This document shows, in pieces, positions 34,623 to 42,620 of a stretch of 44,731 nucleotides of DNA. The stretch spans positions 1 to 44,731 of the forward strand of contig JACUUM010000012.1 of assembly GCA_014859305.1 (NCBI GenBank). Reading direction: 5' to 3'. The stretch is from Coriobacteriia bacterium. GTDB lineage: Bacteria; Actinomycetota; Coriobacteriia; Anaerosomatales; Kmv31. The notes under the pieces were generated by a model. The model searched no databases. It had not been told where the DNA came from and worked only from the letters and a program-made list of their open reading frames with translations. The position numbers and the translations under genes are program-made. Within the stretch, counting starts at the first letter, position 1, and the number at the start of each line of letters is the position of its first letter.

Positions 34623-35846
34623 GTGCCCGCGCGTGAGCCCGTGAAGGACGCACTGGCGGAACGCATCGCAGTGCACGTCGAGGCGTTGTGCCTCCGCCAC
34701 CCCGACAGGCACGTCGGCAGCGAGGGGAACCGAGCCGCCAACGAGTACTTCGCCGAGTCGGTCCGCATCCACGGGTTCGAGGTGGAGCGCACGGGGTTCC
34801 CCTGCATCGACTGGGAGCCGGGCGAGGTCGCGCTGTCCGCGGGCGGCGAGGCGTTCGAGGCCTTCCCGGGGCCGTACTCGAACCCGTACGAGGGCGTCGC
34901 CGAGCTCGTCGCGGCATCCACGGTCGAGGAGCTCGAGAGCCTCGACGCTCGCGGACGCGTGCTGCTGCTCACCGGGAGCGTCGCATCCTCGCAGCTCACG
35001 CCGAGGGACTACCCCTGGTACCGCTTCGAGGAGCACACGCGGATCCTGGAGGCGACAGAGCACGCGGCGCCCGAGGCGGTGATCGCCGCAACGGGCAGGG
35101 ACCCGATGGCCGGCGCGCTCTACCCGTTCCCGCTCATCGAGGACGGGGACGTGGGGATCCCCTCGGCGTACATGAGGGACGTGGACGGCGAGCGGCTGCG
35201 GAAGCACGCGGGAGGGACGGTGAGGCTGCGGATCGGCTCGAGGCGCGCACCCGCGCGCTGCGAGCAGCTCGTGGCAAGGCGGCCCGGCGGTGCCGGGCGC
35301 GTGGTGGCGGCGGCGCACATCGACACGAAACCGGCCACGCCCGGCGCGCTGGACAACGCCACGGGGGTCGCATGCCTGCTCGCCGTGGCGGAGCTGCTCC
35401 ACGGCATGCCGCTGCCGCATGCCGTGGAGCTGCTGCCGTTCAACGGCGAGGACCACTACGCCTCCCCCGGCCAGGTCGAGTACGTACGGGCGAACGAGGG
35501 GCGGTTCGGCGAGATCCGCCTCGCCGTCAACATCGACGCCGCCGGCTTCCGCGGCGGTCCCACCGCCGTGTCCACCTACGAGTGCCCCGACGAGCTGCGC
35601 GAGGGCGTCGCGCGCGCGGCCTCGCGGCGCGAGCTGCTGACCGAGGGGCGCCCGTGGCCGCAGAGCGACCACATGATCTTCGCGATGCGCGGAGTGCCCG
35701 CGGTCGCGCTTACCTCGGCCGAGGCGCAGCGCGTGCTCGAGGAGATCGCCCACACCCGCGAGGACCTACCGGGGCTCGCCGACCCGGCGCTGCTTGCCGA
35801 GACCGCGCGTTTCGTCGCGGAGTTGCTCACGATGATCGTCCCGTGA
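34623..35846 (+). CDS. M28-family zinc aminopeptidase-like protein
   Basis: 407 aa. A PA-like insert lies in the first half (I-P-S-A-Y-M-R near residue 180). The M28 metal ligands follow: A-A-H-I-D-T-K (about 238), G-A-L-D-N-A-T-G (about 252), F-N-G-E-D-H (about 282, the catalytic Glu), N-I-D-A-A-G (about 303) and Q-S-D-H (about 342). These fit a two-zinc exopeptidase or amidohydrolase. No signal peptide is visible, suggesting a cytosolic enzyme. The GTG start has GGAGGTGA about 6 nt upstream. It is divergent from the sensor-kinase gene. Confidence 0.88.
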   Translation: MPAREPVKDALAERIAVHVEALCLRHPDRHVGSEGNRAANEYFAESVRIHGFEVERTGFPCIDWEPGEVALSAGGEAFEAFPGPYSNPYEGVAELVAASTVEELESLDARGRVLLLTGSVASSQLTPRDYPWYRFEEHTRILEATEHAAPEAVIAATGRDPMAGALYPFPLIEDGDVGIPSAYMRDVDGERLRKHAGGTVRLRIGSRRAPARCEQLVARRPGGAGRVVAAAHIDTKPATPGALDNATGVACLLAVAELLHGMPLPHAVELLPFNGEDHYASPGQVEYVRANEGRFGEIRLAVNIDAAGFRGGPTAVSTYECPDELREGVARAASRRELLTEGRPWPQSDHMIFAMRGVPAVALTSAEAQRVLEEIAHTREDLPGLADPALLAETARFVAELLTMIVP

Positions 35847-35867
35847 ACGCGCAACTGCCTTCCGCCT

Positions 35868-35885
35868 CCTGGGTAGGTACCTCGC
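35868..35885 (+). promoter_or_regulatory. 18-bp promoter-like element before hdeD-like gene
   Basis: CCTGGGTAGGTACCTCGC lies 54 nt before the HdeD-like start. It matches an element at 37729-37746 at 17 of 18 positions. The GGGTAG core resembles actinobacterial stress-sigma -10 elements. Confidence 0.45.
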
Positions 35886-35939
35886 CAGCGAGCGCGCGTG
35901 CTCGCCGCGCCTAGACGCCGCAGACGGAAGGGGGCGGAG

Positions 35940-36497
35940 ATGTCCGCATATCACGAGGGGGACACGAGGGCCGACGGATGGGCGATCGCAGCCGGCGTCG
36001 TGCTCGTGATCGTCGGGATCCTGGCGATCGGCGCGCCGCTGGTCGCCGCCGCGACCGCGGCCCTGGTCCTGCCCATCGCGCTGTTCGTCAAGGGCGCCTC
36101 GGAACTGGTCTCGCTCACCAGGGCACCGTCCACCGGCGCGATCACCTGGCGGCTGATAGTCGGCGTGCTGTCGATACTGGCCGGCTTCCTGCTGCTGTTC
36201 CAGCCGGTCGCGGCCATCGTGACGCTGCCGATCGTGCTGATCGCCTACCTGCTCGTGACCGGACTCGTCAAGCTGGTGGTGTCGTTCGTCCCGGGAGTCG
36301 ACGGCCGGGTATGGGTAGGCGTCTCCGGCGTGATCAGCATCATCCTCGGGATACTGCTGCTGACGCAGCCGTTCGTCACCACGCTCGTGCTCATCGGCAT
36401 CTTCATCGGGATCGACGTGCTCTTCGTGGGAGTGGCGCTCATCGCGGCCGGCCTCCAGGCCCGTCACGGTTATCCGCCGGGAGTGAGGGCGATCTAG
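35940..36497 (+). CDS. HdeD-family membrane protein
   Basis: 185 aa with six membrane spans (about 13-33, 36-54, 71-90, 94-115, 126-146, 150-170). The triple repeat of span pairs, each starting near W/V-x-G-V-x-x-I-x-x-G-I-L, is characteristic of the HdeD (DUF308) family, tied to acid resistance in E. coli. The molecular role is not known. The ATG at 35940 has GGAAGGGGG 5 nt upstream; an upstream ATG at 35898 would add a basic, unlikely extension. It looks monocistronic with its own promoter-like element. Confidence 0.88.
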   Translation: MSAYHEGDTRADGWAIAAGVVLVIVGILAIGAPLVAAATAALVLPIALFVKGASELVSLTRAPSTGAITWRLIVGVLSILAGFLLLFQPVAAIVTLPIVLIAYLLVTGLVKLVVSFVPGVDGRVWVGVSGVISIILGILLLTQPFVTTLVLIGIFIGIDVLFVGVALIAAGLQARHGYPPGVRAI

Positions 36498-36543
36498 CGC
36501 CGGGGACGGACCGAGGACGACCGGCGCCGGGAACGCCACTCGC

Positions 36544-36706
36544 CTAGCGGCCCGCCGCCTCCTCGGTATGCCCCGCGCTCGGCCCCATGGCCACCGCCAC
36601 CCCGATCTCTTCGCGGGTCGGGGACATGCGCTCCTCGACGCGGGCGCTCCCCATCGGCTCGAACAGCTCCCCGGCAGGCGGTCGAGCGCCCGCGCACCGG
36701 CGCGCT
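36544..36706 (-). pseudogene. Possible methyltransferase C-terminal remnant
   Basis: The minus strand is open here in a frame ending at TAG 36546-36544, with no ATG or GTG far upstream in frame before the EamA gene. The reading shows R-L-P-G-E-L-F-E-P-M-G-S then E-I-G-V-A-V-A-M-G-P-S-A-G-H-T-E, which looks protein-like and resembles the tail of some class I methyltransferases. The longest start-containing piece is only about 36 residues. It is best read as a decayed gene fragment; chance is possible. Confidence 0.25.
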
Positions 36707-37644
36707 CAGAGCTCCTCGGTCAGCTGCGTCGCCGCGCTTCCGAACGTGTTCACGAGCACGACGCCGACGGTCACGACCACCCCGCCAAGGACCGGCAGGA
36801 CGCCGGGCAGCTCACCCAGCCATACCCAGGCGATGAGGATCGCGAGGGCGGGCGTGAAGTACAGGAACGACATCGTCGTGCCCGTGGGCATGCGCGAGAG
36901 CGCGAAGTTCCAGGCGAGGTACGCCAGCGCGGCCGGGAAGACGCCGAGGTAGACCGCGGACAGCGTCGCGTGCGCGGGGGCCCGGGGCACGGCGCGCACG
37001 AGCCCGGGCAGGAACGGGAGCATGAAGACCCACCCGGCCACGAACGTGTAGACGGTCAGCTCCATCACGGAGTACCGGCGCATCATCGGCTTGATCATGA
37101 TGAAGTAGACGCTCTCGCCCACGGCGGCCGCCATGATGGCGAGCGCCGCGGGCTCGAACCGGACTCCGCCGGAGGCCGACAGCGAGATCACCGCGACGCC
37201 GGCGAACCCGACGAGCATGCCCGCCCACCCCCACGCGCCTAGCCGCTCCTTCAGGAAGACCCACGCGAGCAGGGCGGTCACCACGGGCACCGCCGAGATG
37301 AGCAGGCTCGCCGGGCCCGCGGCCACGCGCGTCTCCCCGAAGTTCAGCCCCAGGTGGTACACGTCGATGCCGAGGAACCCGGCCAATGCGATCGCTCCCA
37401 GGTCGCGCGCGTCGGGCAGACGGATCCGCGAGAGTGCCGCGTAGGTGAGCAGCAGCGCCACGGCCACCGTGAAGCGCAAGAGCGCCAGCTCGCCCCAGCC
37501 GTACGCCTCCAGCCCTGCCCGGATGCCCGCGAAGGCCGACGCCCAGACGACCGTCGTGAACGCGACCGCGGCGAGCGGCCTCCATCCGTGGGACCGCAGC
37601 GGCAAGGGGAGGTCCTTCCTCGGGGGCGACACCGAATGATACAC
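36706..37644 (-). CDS. EamA/DMT-superfamily transporter
   Basis: 312 aa with ten membrane spans in two EamA repeats (about 22-155 and 165-305). Repeat 1 begins with V-V-W-A-S-A-F-A-G-I-R-A-G and L-A-L-L-R-F; the repeat end carries V-P-V-V-T-A-L-L-A-W-V-F-L-K-E-R, a typical EamA pattern, and the second repeat ends T-P-A-L-A-I-L-I-A-W-V-W-L-G-E. It probably exports amino acids or other metabolites. The GTG at 37644 has no clear SD; a TTG at 37605 preceded by AGGAAGG at good spacing is an alternative that keeps all spans. Confidence 0.9.
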   Translation of the reverse strand: MYHSVSPPRKDLPLPLRSHGWRPLAAVAFTTVVWASAFAGIRAGLEAYGWGELALLRFTVAVALLLTYAALSRIRLPDARDLGAIALAGFLGIDVYHLGLNFGETRVAAGPASLLISAVPVVTALLAWVFLKERLGAWGWAGMLVGFAGVAVISLSASGGVRFEPAALAIMAAAVGESVYFIMIKPMMRRYSVMELTVYTFVAGWVFMLPFLPGLVRAVPRAPAHATLSAVYLGVFPAALAYLAWNFALSRMPTGTTMSFLYFTPALAILIAWVWLGELPGVLPVLGGVVVTVGVVLVNTFGSAATQLTEEL

Positions 37645-37728
37645 GGACCGCCGCTGCCAGCGCCGGACTCGCGACGGGCGACCGAGCGCGGGGGCGACCG
37701 AGGCGCGGGGACCGAACGCAGCCCCCAG

Positions 37729-37746
37729 CCTGGGTAGGAACCTCGC
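37729..37746 (+). promoter_or_regulatory. 18-bp promoter-like element before chaB-like gene
   Basis: CCTGGGTAGGAACCTCGC lies 29 nt before the ChaB-like start, differing at one base from the element at 35868-35885. The GGGTAG core is 38 nt before the ATG. Confidence 0.45.
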
Positions 37747-37775
37747 GCACGTCCAGGACGGAGGGAGGACGGAAG

Positions 37776-38144
37776 ATGCCTGCGAGACGGGAGATGCCGG
37801 ACACGATCAAACGTTCGTCCAAGAAGGCGCAGGACACGTGGGGCAAGGCCCACGACAGCGCCGTGGAGACCTACGGCGAGGGGCGGCGGGCGCACCAGAC
37901 CGCCTACGCCGCGCTCAAGCACACGTTCGAGAAGGTGGGCGACAGGTGGGAGCCCAAGGGGCGCAAGGGCCCCTCGGACCCGGGAGCGGCGGGCAAGCGC
38001 GGCCGAGGCAGGACCTACGGCGGCGTGGACGTCTACGGCAGCAGCAAGGACGAGCTGTACGAACGCGCCAAGGAACTCGGCGTCAAGGGGCGCTCGAGCA
38101 TGAGCAAGAAGCAGCTCGCCGCGGCGGTCGCCAAGAGGCAGTGA
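37776..38144 (+). CDS. ChaB-domain protein with Rho-N/SAP-like tail
   Basis: 122 aa, very basic. Residues about 6-62 match the ChaB domain (M-P-D-T-I-K-R, A-Q-D-T-W-G-K-A-H-D-S-A, W-E-P-K). A Gly/Lys linker follows. Residues about 90-122 fit a Rho-N/SAP-like helical motif (D-E-L-Y-E-R-A-K-E-L-G-V-K-G-R-S-S-M-S-K-K-Q-L split over two helices), which commonly binds nucleic acid. ChaB itself is an ill-defined protein near cation transport in E. coli. In actinobacteria this pairing is often in stress regulons, which suits the promoter-like element upstream. A strong GGAGGGAGGA precedes the ATG. Confidence 0.85.
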   Translation: MPARREMPDTIKRSSKKAQDTWGKAHDSAVETYGEGRRAHQTAYAALKHTFEKVGDRWEPKGRKGPSDPGAAGKRGRGRTYGGVDVYGSSKDELYERAKELGVKGRSSMSKKQLAAAVAKRQ

Positions 38145-38147
38145 CGC

Positions 38148-40433
38148 TCACTGCTGTCCTGACGCGGCGGGACCGAGCCTGATCGCCAGCACCGCCACGT
38201 CGTCTTTGAGCTCACCGCCGCACGCGTCTATGGCGTGGCGCATCACCGCGTCCACGACCTCCCGAGGTTCCTGCGCGGACAGTGTCACCAGCAGGGGCTC
38301 GAGGTCCTCCTCGACGGGACCGCCGGACCTGCGCGTCTCCACGAGGCCGTCCGTGTACATCAGCAGCAGGTCACCGCGCTCGAGGGCGGTCTCCCGCCCG
38401 GGATACTCCATCCCCTCGAAGACCCCGAGCAGGCCGGCGCTCCTCTGGAGACGCTCCACGCCGCCCGTCCCTCTCAGCACGAACGGTCCGGGGTGACCGG
38501 CGGAGGCGTAGCGCAACGAGCCGCTCTCGAGCTCCAGCATGCCGAGGAAGACCGTGACGAAGGAGCCGATCTCCAAGCGCCGCCTGAGGGAATCGTTGGC
38601 GGTAGCGAGGATGCGGGAGGGAGAGGCGCCCTCCATCGTCTCCGACCGCACCACGTTCTTGACCATCGAGGTGAGCGCCGCGGCTTCCACTCCCTTGCCG
38701 GAGACGTCGCCGATGAGCAACGCCACCTGCCCGTCCGTCTCGAACACGTCGTAGAAGTCCCCGCCTACGCGGGCCAGCTCGCTGGCCGTGCGATACCCGT
38801 GGGCGATGTCCAGACCCTCTATCCGCTGCGGCGGCTGCAGCATCGCGTCCTGCAACGTCTCCGCGATCCGCCGCTCCGAGTGGTACAGCCTCGAGTTCTG
38901 GAAGGCGATCGCGGCCGCCCGCGCGAGCTCGTGCACGAAGGCGAGCTGGGCCGGCGAGTAGTCCCCGGGAGCGGCGCCGGCGAACGCTATCACGCCGGCG
39001 AGCGAGCCGTTCACGAGCAGCGGGACGGCCAGCATCCTGCGCATGCCTTGAGCGGCCATCCCTCCTTCGGCGAAGAGGGGGTCCCGTCGCGCGTCGGGAA
39101 CCACCACCGGGCGTCGCAGCTCCACGGCCATGCGGATGTGGGGCCAATCGGCCGGCTCGAACGGCTCGAACGCCGGCTGCCGCGCTTCGCAGCGCGGCAC
39201 CCACGACCAACGGCGCTCGGTGCCCAGGACGAGCGCCGAGGCGTCGGCCTTCAGCAGCTTCGCCGCTGACGCGATGATCGGCGGCAGTACCCTCTCGGCG
39301 TCGAACGTGGAATGGAGCCGCCGGGTGAGGCTGCTCAGTGCCGCGGCGTACCGGCCGTGCAGCACCTCCTCGGTCACGTCGGCGACCGAGAAGACGAAGC
39401 CCCGAAGCCGGCCTTTGTTCATGACGGGCCGCAGGCTCCAGTTCCAGTACGACGTGCCGGCCTGGTCGTCGCAGCCGAGCGCGTCGGGCCAGCTCCGATA
39501 CTCCGCGGAAGATCTGAGCTCTCTCGCCCGTTCGGCGGTGGCGAGCACATCCGCGTTGCGGACCACCTCGGACAGGTGGCGCCCGCGGAGTTGTCCCTCG
39601 GTGAGCCCGACACGGGCCTGGAAGGTGGAGTTCGCCGCGACGAAGTCGAGGCGCGCGTCGAGATAGGCGAGGTGGGCGTCGGTGTTCTCCATGATGGTCC
39701 GGAGGAGGCCGACGGGTATGAGGTCCGCCAGCCCCGTGCGGAAGACCAGGATCACGAGCACGAGGTTGCCTATCGGCTGCAGCGCCGGCGCGGCGAGCGC
39801 CTGGGCCACGGTCTCCGAAGCCAGATGCGTGACGTCGCGCGTCATCCACAAGACGCTGCCGGCGTACGGGATCGCCGCGGTGATCCCGAGGGCGAGGACG
39901 TCGGCCTGGCGTCCCTCCGGCCTCCTCCACAGCACCGAAAGGAACAGCAGGAAGCCGACCGTGCCCAGCGCCGAACCCGACACGTGGTGGATCCGGGCGA
40001 GCGGGCCGTAGATCACCGTGTCGGCCTGGGAGACGACGAACAGCCGGTGCCACGTGTTCGTGAGCGCTGCCGCCAACGTGAACGCGAGCGGCACGTGCGC
40101 GGCGACCAGCCGCCATCCGCGCGTCCAGCGCCTCAACCCCGCCGCCTCCGCCCCGAACAGGAACCAGTACGTGGGCGTCGCCGCGGCGCCTAAGACCAGC
40201 GCGCCGAGAACGAAGTACGCCTGCGACCCCGGCGACGCCAGCGCGGGGTCGAGCCGCGGGCTCACGTTGAGACGAAGGAAGTAGCCGGCGCTCCATGCCA
40301 CGGCCGATACGTTCAGGAGGATGAAGAAGGCGGTGACCCGGGTGTGGCGGACAGGGACGACGACGGCGACCACCACCAGCACGGCGCTGAGAACCGTGCT
40401 GACGAGCGGCAGCAAAGAGACCGCGCTCACCAT
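38148..40433 (-). CDS. 7TM-PAS-GAF-SpoIIE phosphatase
   Basis: 761 aa. Residues 1-240 hold seven to eight membrane spans with P-T-Y-W-F-L-F-G and L-T-N-T-W-H-R-L-F, the pattern of the 7TM sensor domain of histidine kinases. PAS about 245-355, GAF about 375-515, SpoIIE/PP2C 525-755 with G-G-D-F-Y-D, L-I-G-D-V-S-G-K-G, Y-A-S-A-G-H-P-G, M-Y-T-D-G-L-V-E and D-D-V-A-V. It should respond to a membrane or extracellular cue by dephosphorylating a STAS protein. It lies 62 nt downstream of the phenylacetate-CoA-ligase-like gene on the same strand. Confidence 0.9.
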   Translation of the reverse strand: MVSAVSLLPLVSTVLSAVLVVVAVVVPVRHTRVTAFFILLNVSAVAWSAGYFLRLNVSPRLDPALASPGSQAYFVLGALVLGAAATPTYWFLFGAEAAGLRRWTRGWRLVAAHVPLAFTLAAALTNTWHRLFVVSQADTVIYGPLARIHHVSGSALGTVGFLLFLSVLWRRPEGRQADVLALGITAAIPYAGSVLWMTRDVTHLASETVAQALAAPALQPIGNLVLVILVFRTGLADLIPVGLLRTIMENTDAHLAYLDARLDFVAANSTFQARVGLTEGQLRGRHLSEVVRNADVLATAERARELRSSAEYRSWPDALGCDDQAGTSYWNWSLRPVMNKGRLRGFVFSVADVTEEVLHGRYAAALSSLTRRLHSTFDAERVLPPIIASAAKLLKADASALVLGTERRWSWVPRCEARQPAFEPFEPADWPHIRMAVELRRPVVVPDARRDPLFAEGGMAAQGMRRMLAVPLLVNGSLAGVIAFAGAAPGDYSPAQLAFVHELARAAAIAFQNSRLYHSERRIAETLQDAMLQPPQRIEGLDIAHGYRTASELARVGGDFYDVFETDGQVALLIGDVSGKGVEAAALTSMVKNVVRSETMEGASPSRILATANDSLRRRLEIGSFVTVFLGMLELESGSLRYASAGHPGPFVLRGTGGVERLQRSAGLLGVFEGMEYPGRETALERGDLLLMYTDGLVETRRSGGPVEEDLEPLLVTLSAQEPREVVDAVMRHAIDACGGELKDDVAVLAIRLGPAASGQQ

Positions 40434-40495
40434 CGGCAGAGACCGCTCCCCCTCCGCGGCCGAGCGAGACGAGCGCGAACCGGCACCGGCTATGC

Positions 40496-42025
40496 CTACG
40501 CCGCGGCCGGCCGCTCCTCGGTCGTATAACGCCGCTTCAGTCGGCCTACGTCCGCCTCGAAGGGGCCGCTCCCCGCGGGGTGGACCTCCACGATCGGGTC
40601 CGCGATCCGCCGGTTCGCGAGATACTGATCGCGATACTCGCTGTTCACCCGCTGAAGCCCCTCCACTATTGCGCGATGATACACCTTCGCCGCTTCGTCG
40701 GCTTCATTCTTCTTAAGGCCCGGAGCGCGGTGCTCCAACGCGATCCTGAAGCGCCCGTCCACGACGCTCAGCTTGTGGCCGAGGATCTCACGGTCGCCGA
40801 CCTCGGCCAGCACCGCGATGATGTTCTCGGGATAGACGTTCGCCCCGCCTACGACCACCGTCCCGTCGGCCCGGCCGTAGCAGTACAGGAAGGGCAGGCG
40901 CCAGACGTCTCCTCGCGAGTAGCCACGCTCCTCCATGAGCGCGCACGGGTCGTAGCCGTGCTCCCTGAGAACCTGCGTCACGCTCTCGTACGGGATCACG
41001 CCTCCGAGGTCGTGGATCGCGTAGCGCACCAGCGGGGTCGCCGAGTCGACGGTGAAGATCAGTTCGTCGTCGATCCGCTCCACGTACGCGGAGCCCGGAT
41101 CGTACTGGAACAGGTCGGGGGGCGACTCGGAACCGAACAAGTCGCGGGACAGCTGGACGTCGTGCATGCACAGCCGCCGGACGAGCACCGTGAGCGGGTA
41201 CTCTTGCGCCACGCTCGCTCCCAGGTCCGCCGCTCCGTAGCCTCCCATGATCCCGAGGAGGTCGGTGTCGGGGTCCCTGCCGAGCATCTTCACGACGCGG
41301 TCCCGCCACTCCTCGGGAAAGCCTTCGCCGGTCGTGCCGAGGCGGACGTTGTAGCGCTCCCACCGGATCCCCGTGGCCGCTCCCCGGTCGAGCACCTCCT
41401 TGAGGAACGGCGGGTACCCGAACATGACCGTCTGCTCGTAGGCCGGGGCGAGGTCTCGCACGATCTGGAGGATCTCCTCGATGTTGACGCCGGGAGTGAT
41501 GGCCGTGACGGGGTACTTGCCCGAGAGCGCGATGTCCCTGAGGATCGTCGCCATCTTCACGCCCCCCACCCACGTCCCGAGCGCGAAGGTCGAGATGAAC
41601 AGCGTGGGGACCTCATGGATCCGGTAGTACATGCGAAAGCCCATGTCCACCTGGGACACGAGGTCCCTGTCCTGCTCGGGCAGCCTGGGCCAGTAGTAGC
41701 AGCCACCGGAAACCCCCGAGCTCCTCTCGATGACGTACGTGCGGCTGATCCGACCACCCACGCACCGGTCCGCCAGGGAGTAGCGGTCGATGAACGTGCG
41801 CTTCGTCGTGAGCGGCAGGTCGCCGAAGCGCTCCCACGACGCCGCTTCGGGGTCGACGCCGTTGTCCGTGAGGAACGCCGGGTAGGCTCGAGTCCGCTCC
41901 AGCGCACTGCGCAGGACGCGCCGTGCGTAGGCCGCCCCCCGGCGCTCATGCACCGATGGGGAGACGCGGGACATGACGAAGCGCGTGAGGGCCGGGTTCG
42001 AGGCGATGATCCTTCGGACCGACAT
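40496..42025 (-). CDS. Phenylacetate-CoA ligase-like AMP-forming enzyme
   Basis: 509 aa. An adenylate-forming fold of the PaaK type: E-R-S-S-G-V-S-G-G near residue 105 (P-loop-like), F-I-S-T-F-A-L-G-T-W, L-G-T-T-G-E-G-F near 238, G-I-M-G-G-Y-G-A-A-D (about 265), and Y-A-I-H-D-L-G-G (about 350), then the C-terminal G-R-A-D-G-T-V-V-V-G-G-A-N-V-Y-P-E-N-I. The acid substrate is not readable. The R-x-D/K residues look present, so it may be active. The start at 42025 has GGGAGGA at good spacing; an upstream in-frame ATG adds an unlikely Cys-rich stretch. Its nearest co-directional neighbours are a monoheme cytochrome (upstream) and a SpoIIE sensor (downstream). Confidence 0.85.
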   Translation of the reverse strand: MSVRRIIASNPALTRFVMSRVSPSVHERRGAAYARRVLRSALERTRAYPAFLTDNGVDPEAASWERFGDLPLTTKRTFIDRYSLADRCVGGRISRTYVIERSSGVSGGCYYWPRLPEQDRDLVSQVDMGFRMYYRIHEVPTLFISTFALGTWVGGVKMATILRDIALSGKYPVTAITPGVNIEEILQIVRDLAPAYEQTVMFGYPPFLKEVLDRGAATGIRWERYNVRLGTTGEGFPEEWRDRVVKMLGRDPDTDLLGIMGGYGAADLGASVAQEYPLTVLVRRLCMHDVQLSRDLFGSESPPDLFQYDPGSAYVERIDDELIFTVDSATPLVRYAIHDLGGVIPYESVTQVLREHGYDPCALMEERGYSRGDVWRLPFLYCYGRADGTVVVGGANVYPENIIAVLAEVGDREILGHKLSVVDGRFRIALEHRAPGLKKNEADEAAKVYHRAIVEGLQRVNSEYRDQYLANRRIADPIVEVHPAGSGPFEADVGRLKRRYTTEERPAAA

Positions 42026-42177
42026 GGCGTCCTCCCTGCACCCGGGGTGGGTGCATGCCGAAGTCGCCCGCAGGCGAACCCGGGCATACGTCGGAATCGG
42101 CACGCCGGCGCGAAGACTGTGCGACGGACGTCACACGACCGGGGACGGCGGATCGGCCGCGGCGCGGGGCCGCGTCC

Positions 42178-42464
42178 TCACTCGAGCGGCTGGGTCTCCG
42201 CCAGCCACTCCACGATCGTCTCCCGCTCCTCGGGCATCACGTCCATGCCGTGTGCCTCCATTCGGCGCACGGTGGACTCCCAGCCGCGCCGGTCCTTGCG
42301 CGCGTCGTGGACCTCCGACGGCCGATGACAGCGGTAGCACTCGACCTGCACCAGCCGCGCGCCGGCAGGTTGCCGGAGCCACAGCGCGGGGCGGCCAACG
42401 CGAGCGCCGCGAGCACGGCAGCGAGCACGCCGACGCGCCTGGGGCGATGCTCGTCCTTGGCCAT
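42178..42464 (-). pseudogene. Frameshifted small monoheme cytochrome c
   Basis: An ATG at 42464 with GGAGGAGGG upstream starts a signal peptide or anchor (V-L-A-A-V-L-A-A-L-A-L-A-A). In that frame the sequence then becomes meaningless. In another frame it continues A-L-W-L-R-Q-P-A-G-A-R-L-V-Q-V-E-C-Y-R-C-H, a CxxCH haem site, and runs H-G-M-D-V-M-P to a TGA at 42180-42178. Adding one C to the run at 42388-42391 joins the two into a 95-aa monoheme cytochrome. So the gene has a 1-nt loss, real or from sequencing. The conserved Met in M-D-V-M-P could be the distal ligand. Confidence 0.75.
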
Positions 42465-42500
42465 GCGCCCTCCTCCCCGGTTCGGATGCCGTCGATGCTT

Positions 42501-42510
42501 CCTACCCTCC
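42501..42510 (-). promoter_or_regulatory. GGGTAGGAA-type promoter-like element (minus)
   Basis: Minus-strand GGAGGGTAGG (42510-42501), continuing AAG, lies about 37 nt before the cytochrome start and matches the core of the elements at 35868 and 37729. Confidence 0.25.
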
Positions 42511-42620
42511 GGGTGCGGGTACCCGGCACGCATAGCTGCCCGGCATCGACGGACCGCCCCGTTGGTCGGCGACGAAGAGGGGTATTGGCAGATGACCGGC
42601 CGACCGAGGGAGCGGGACCC

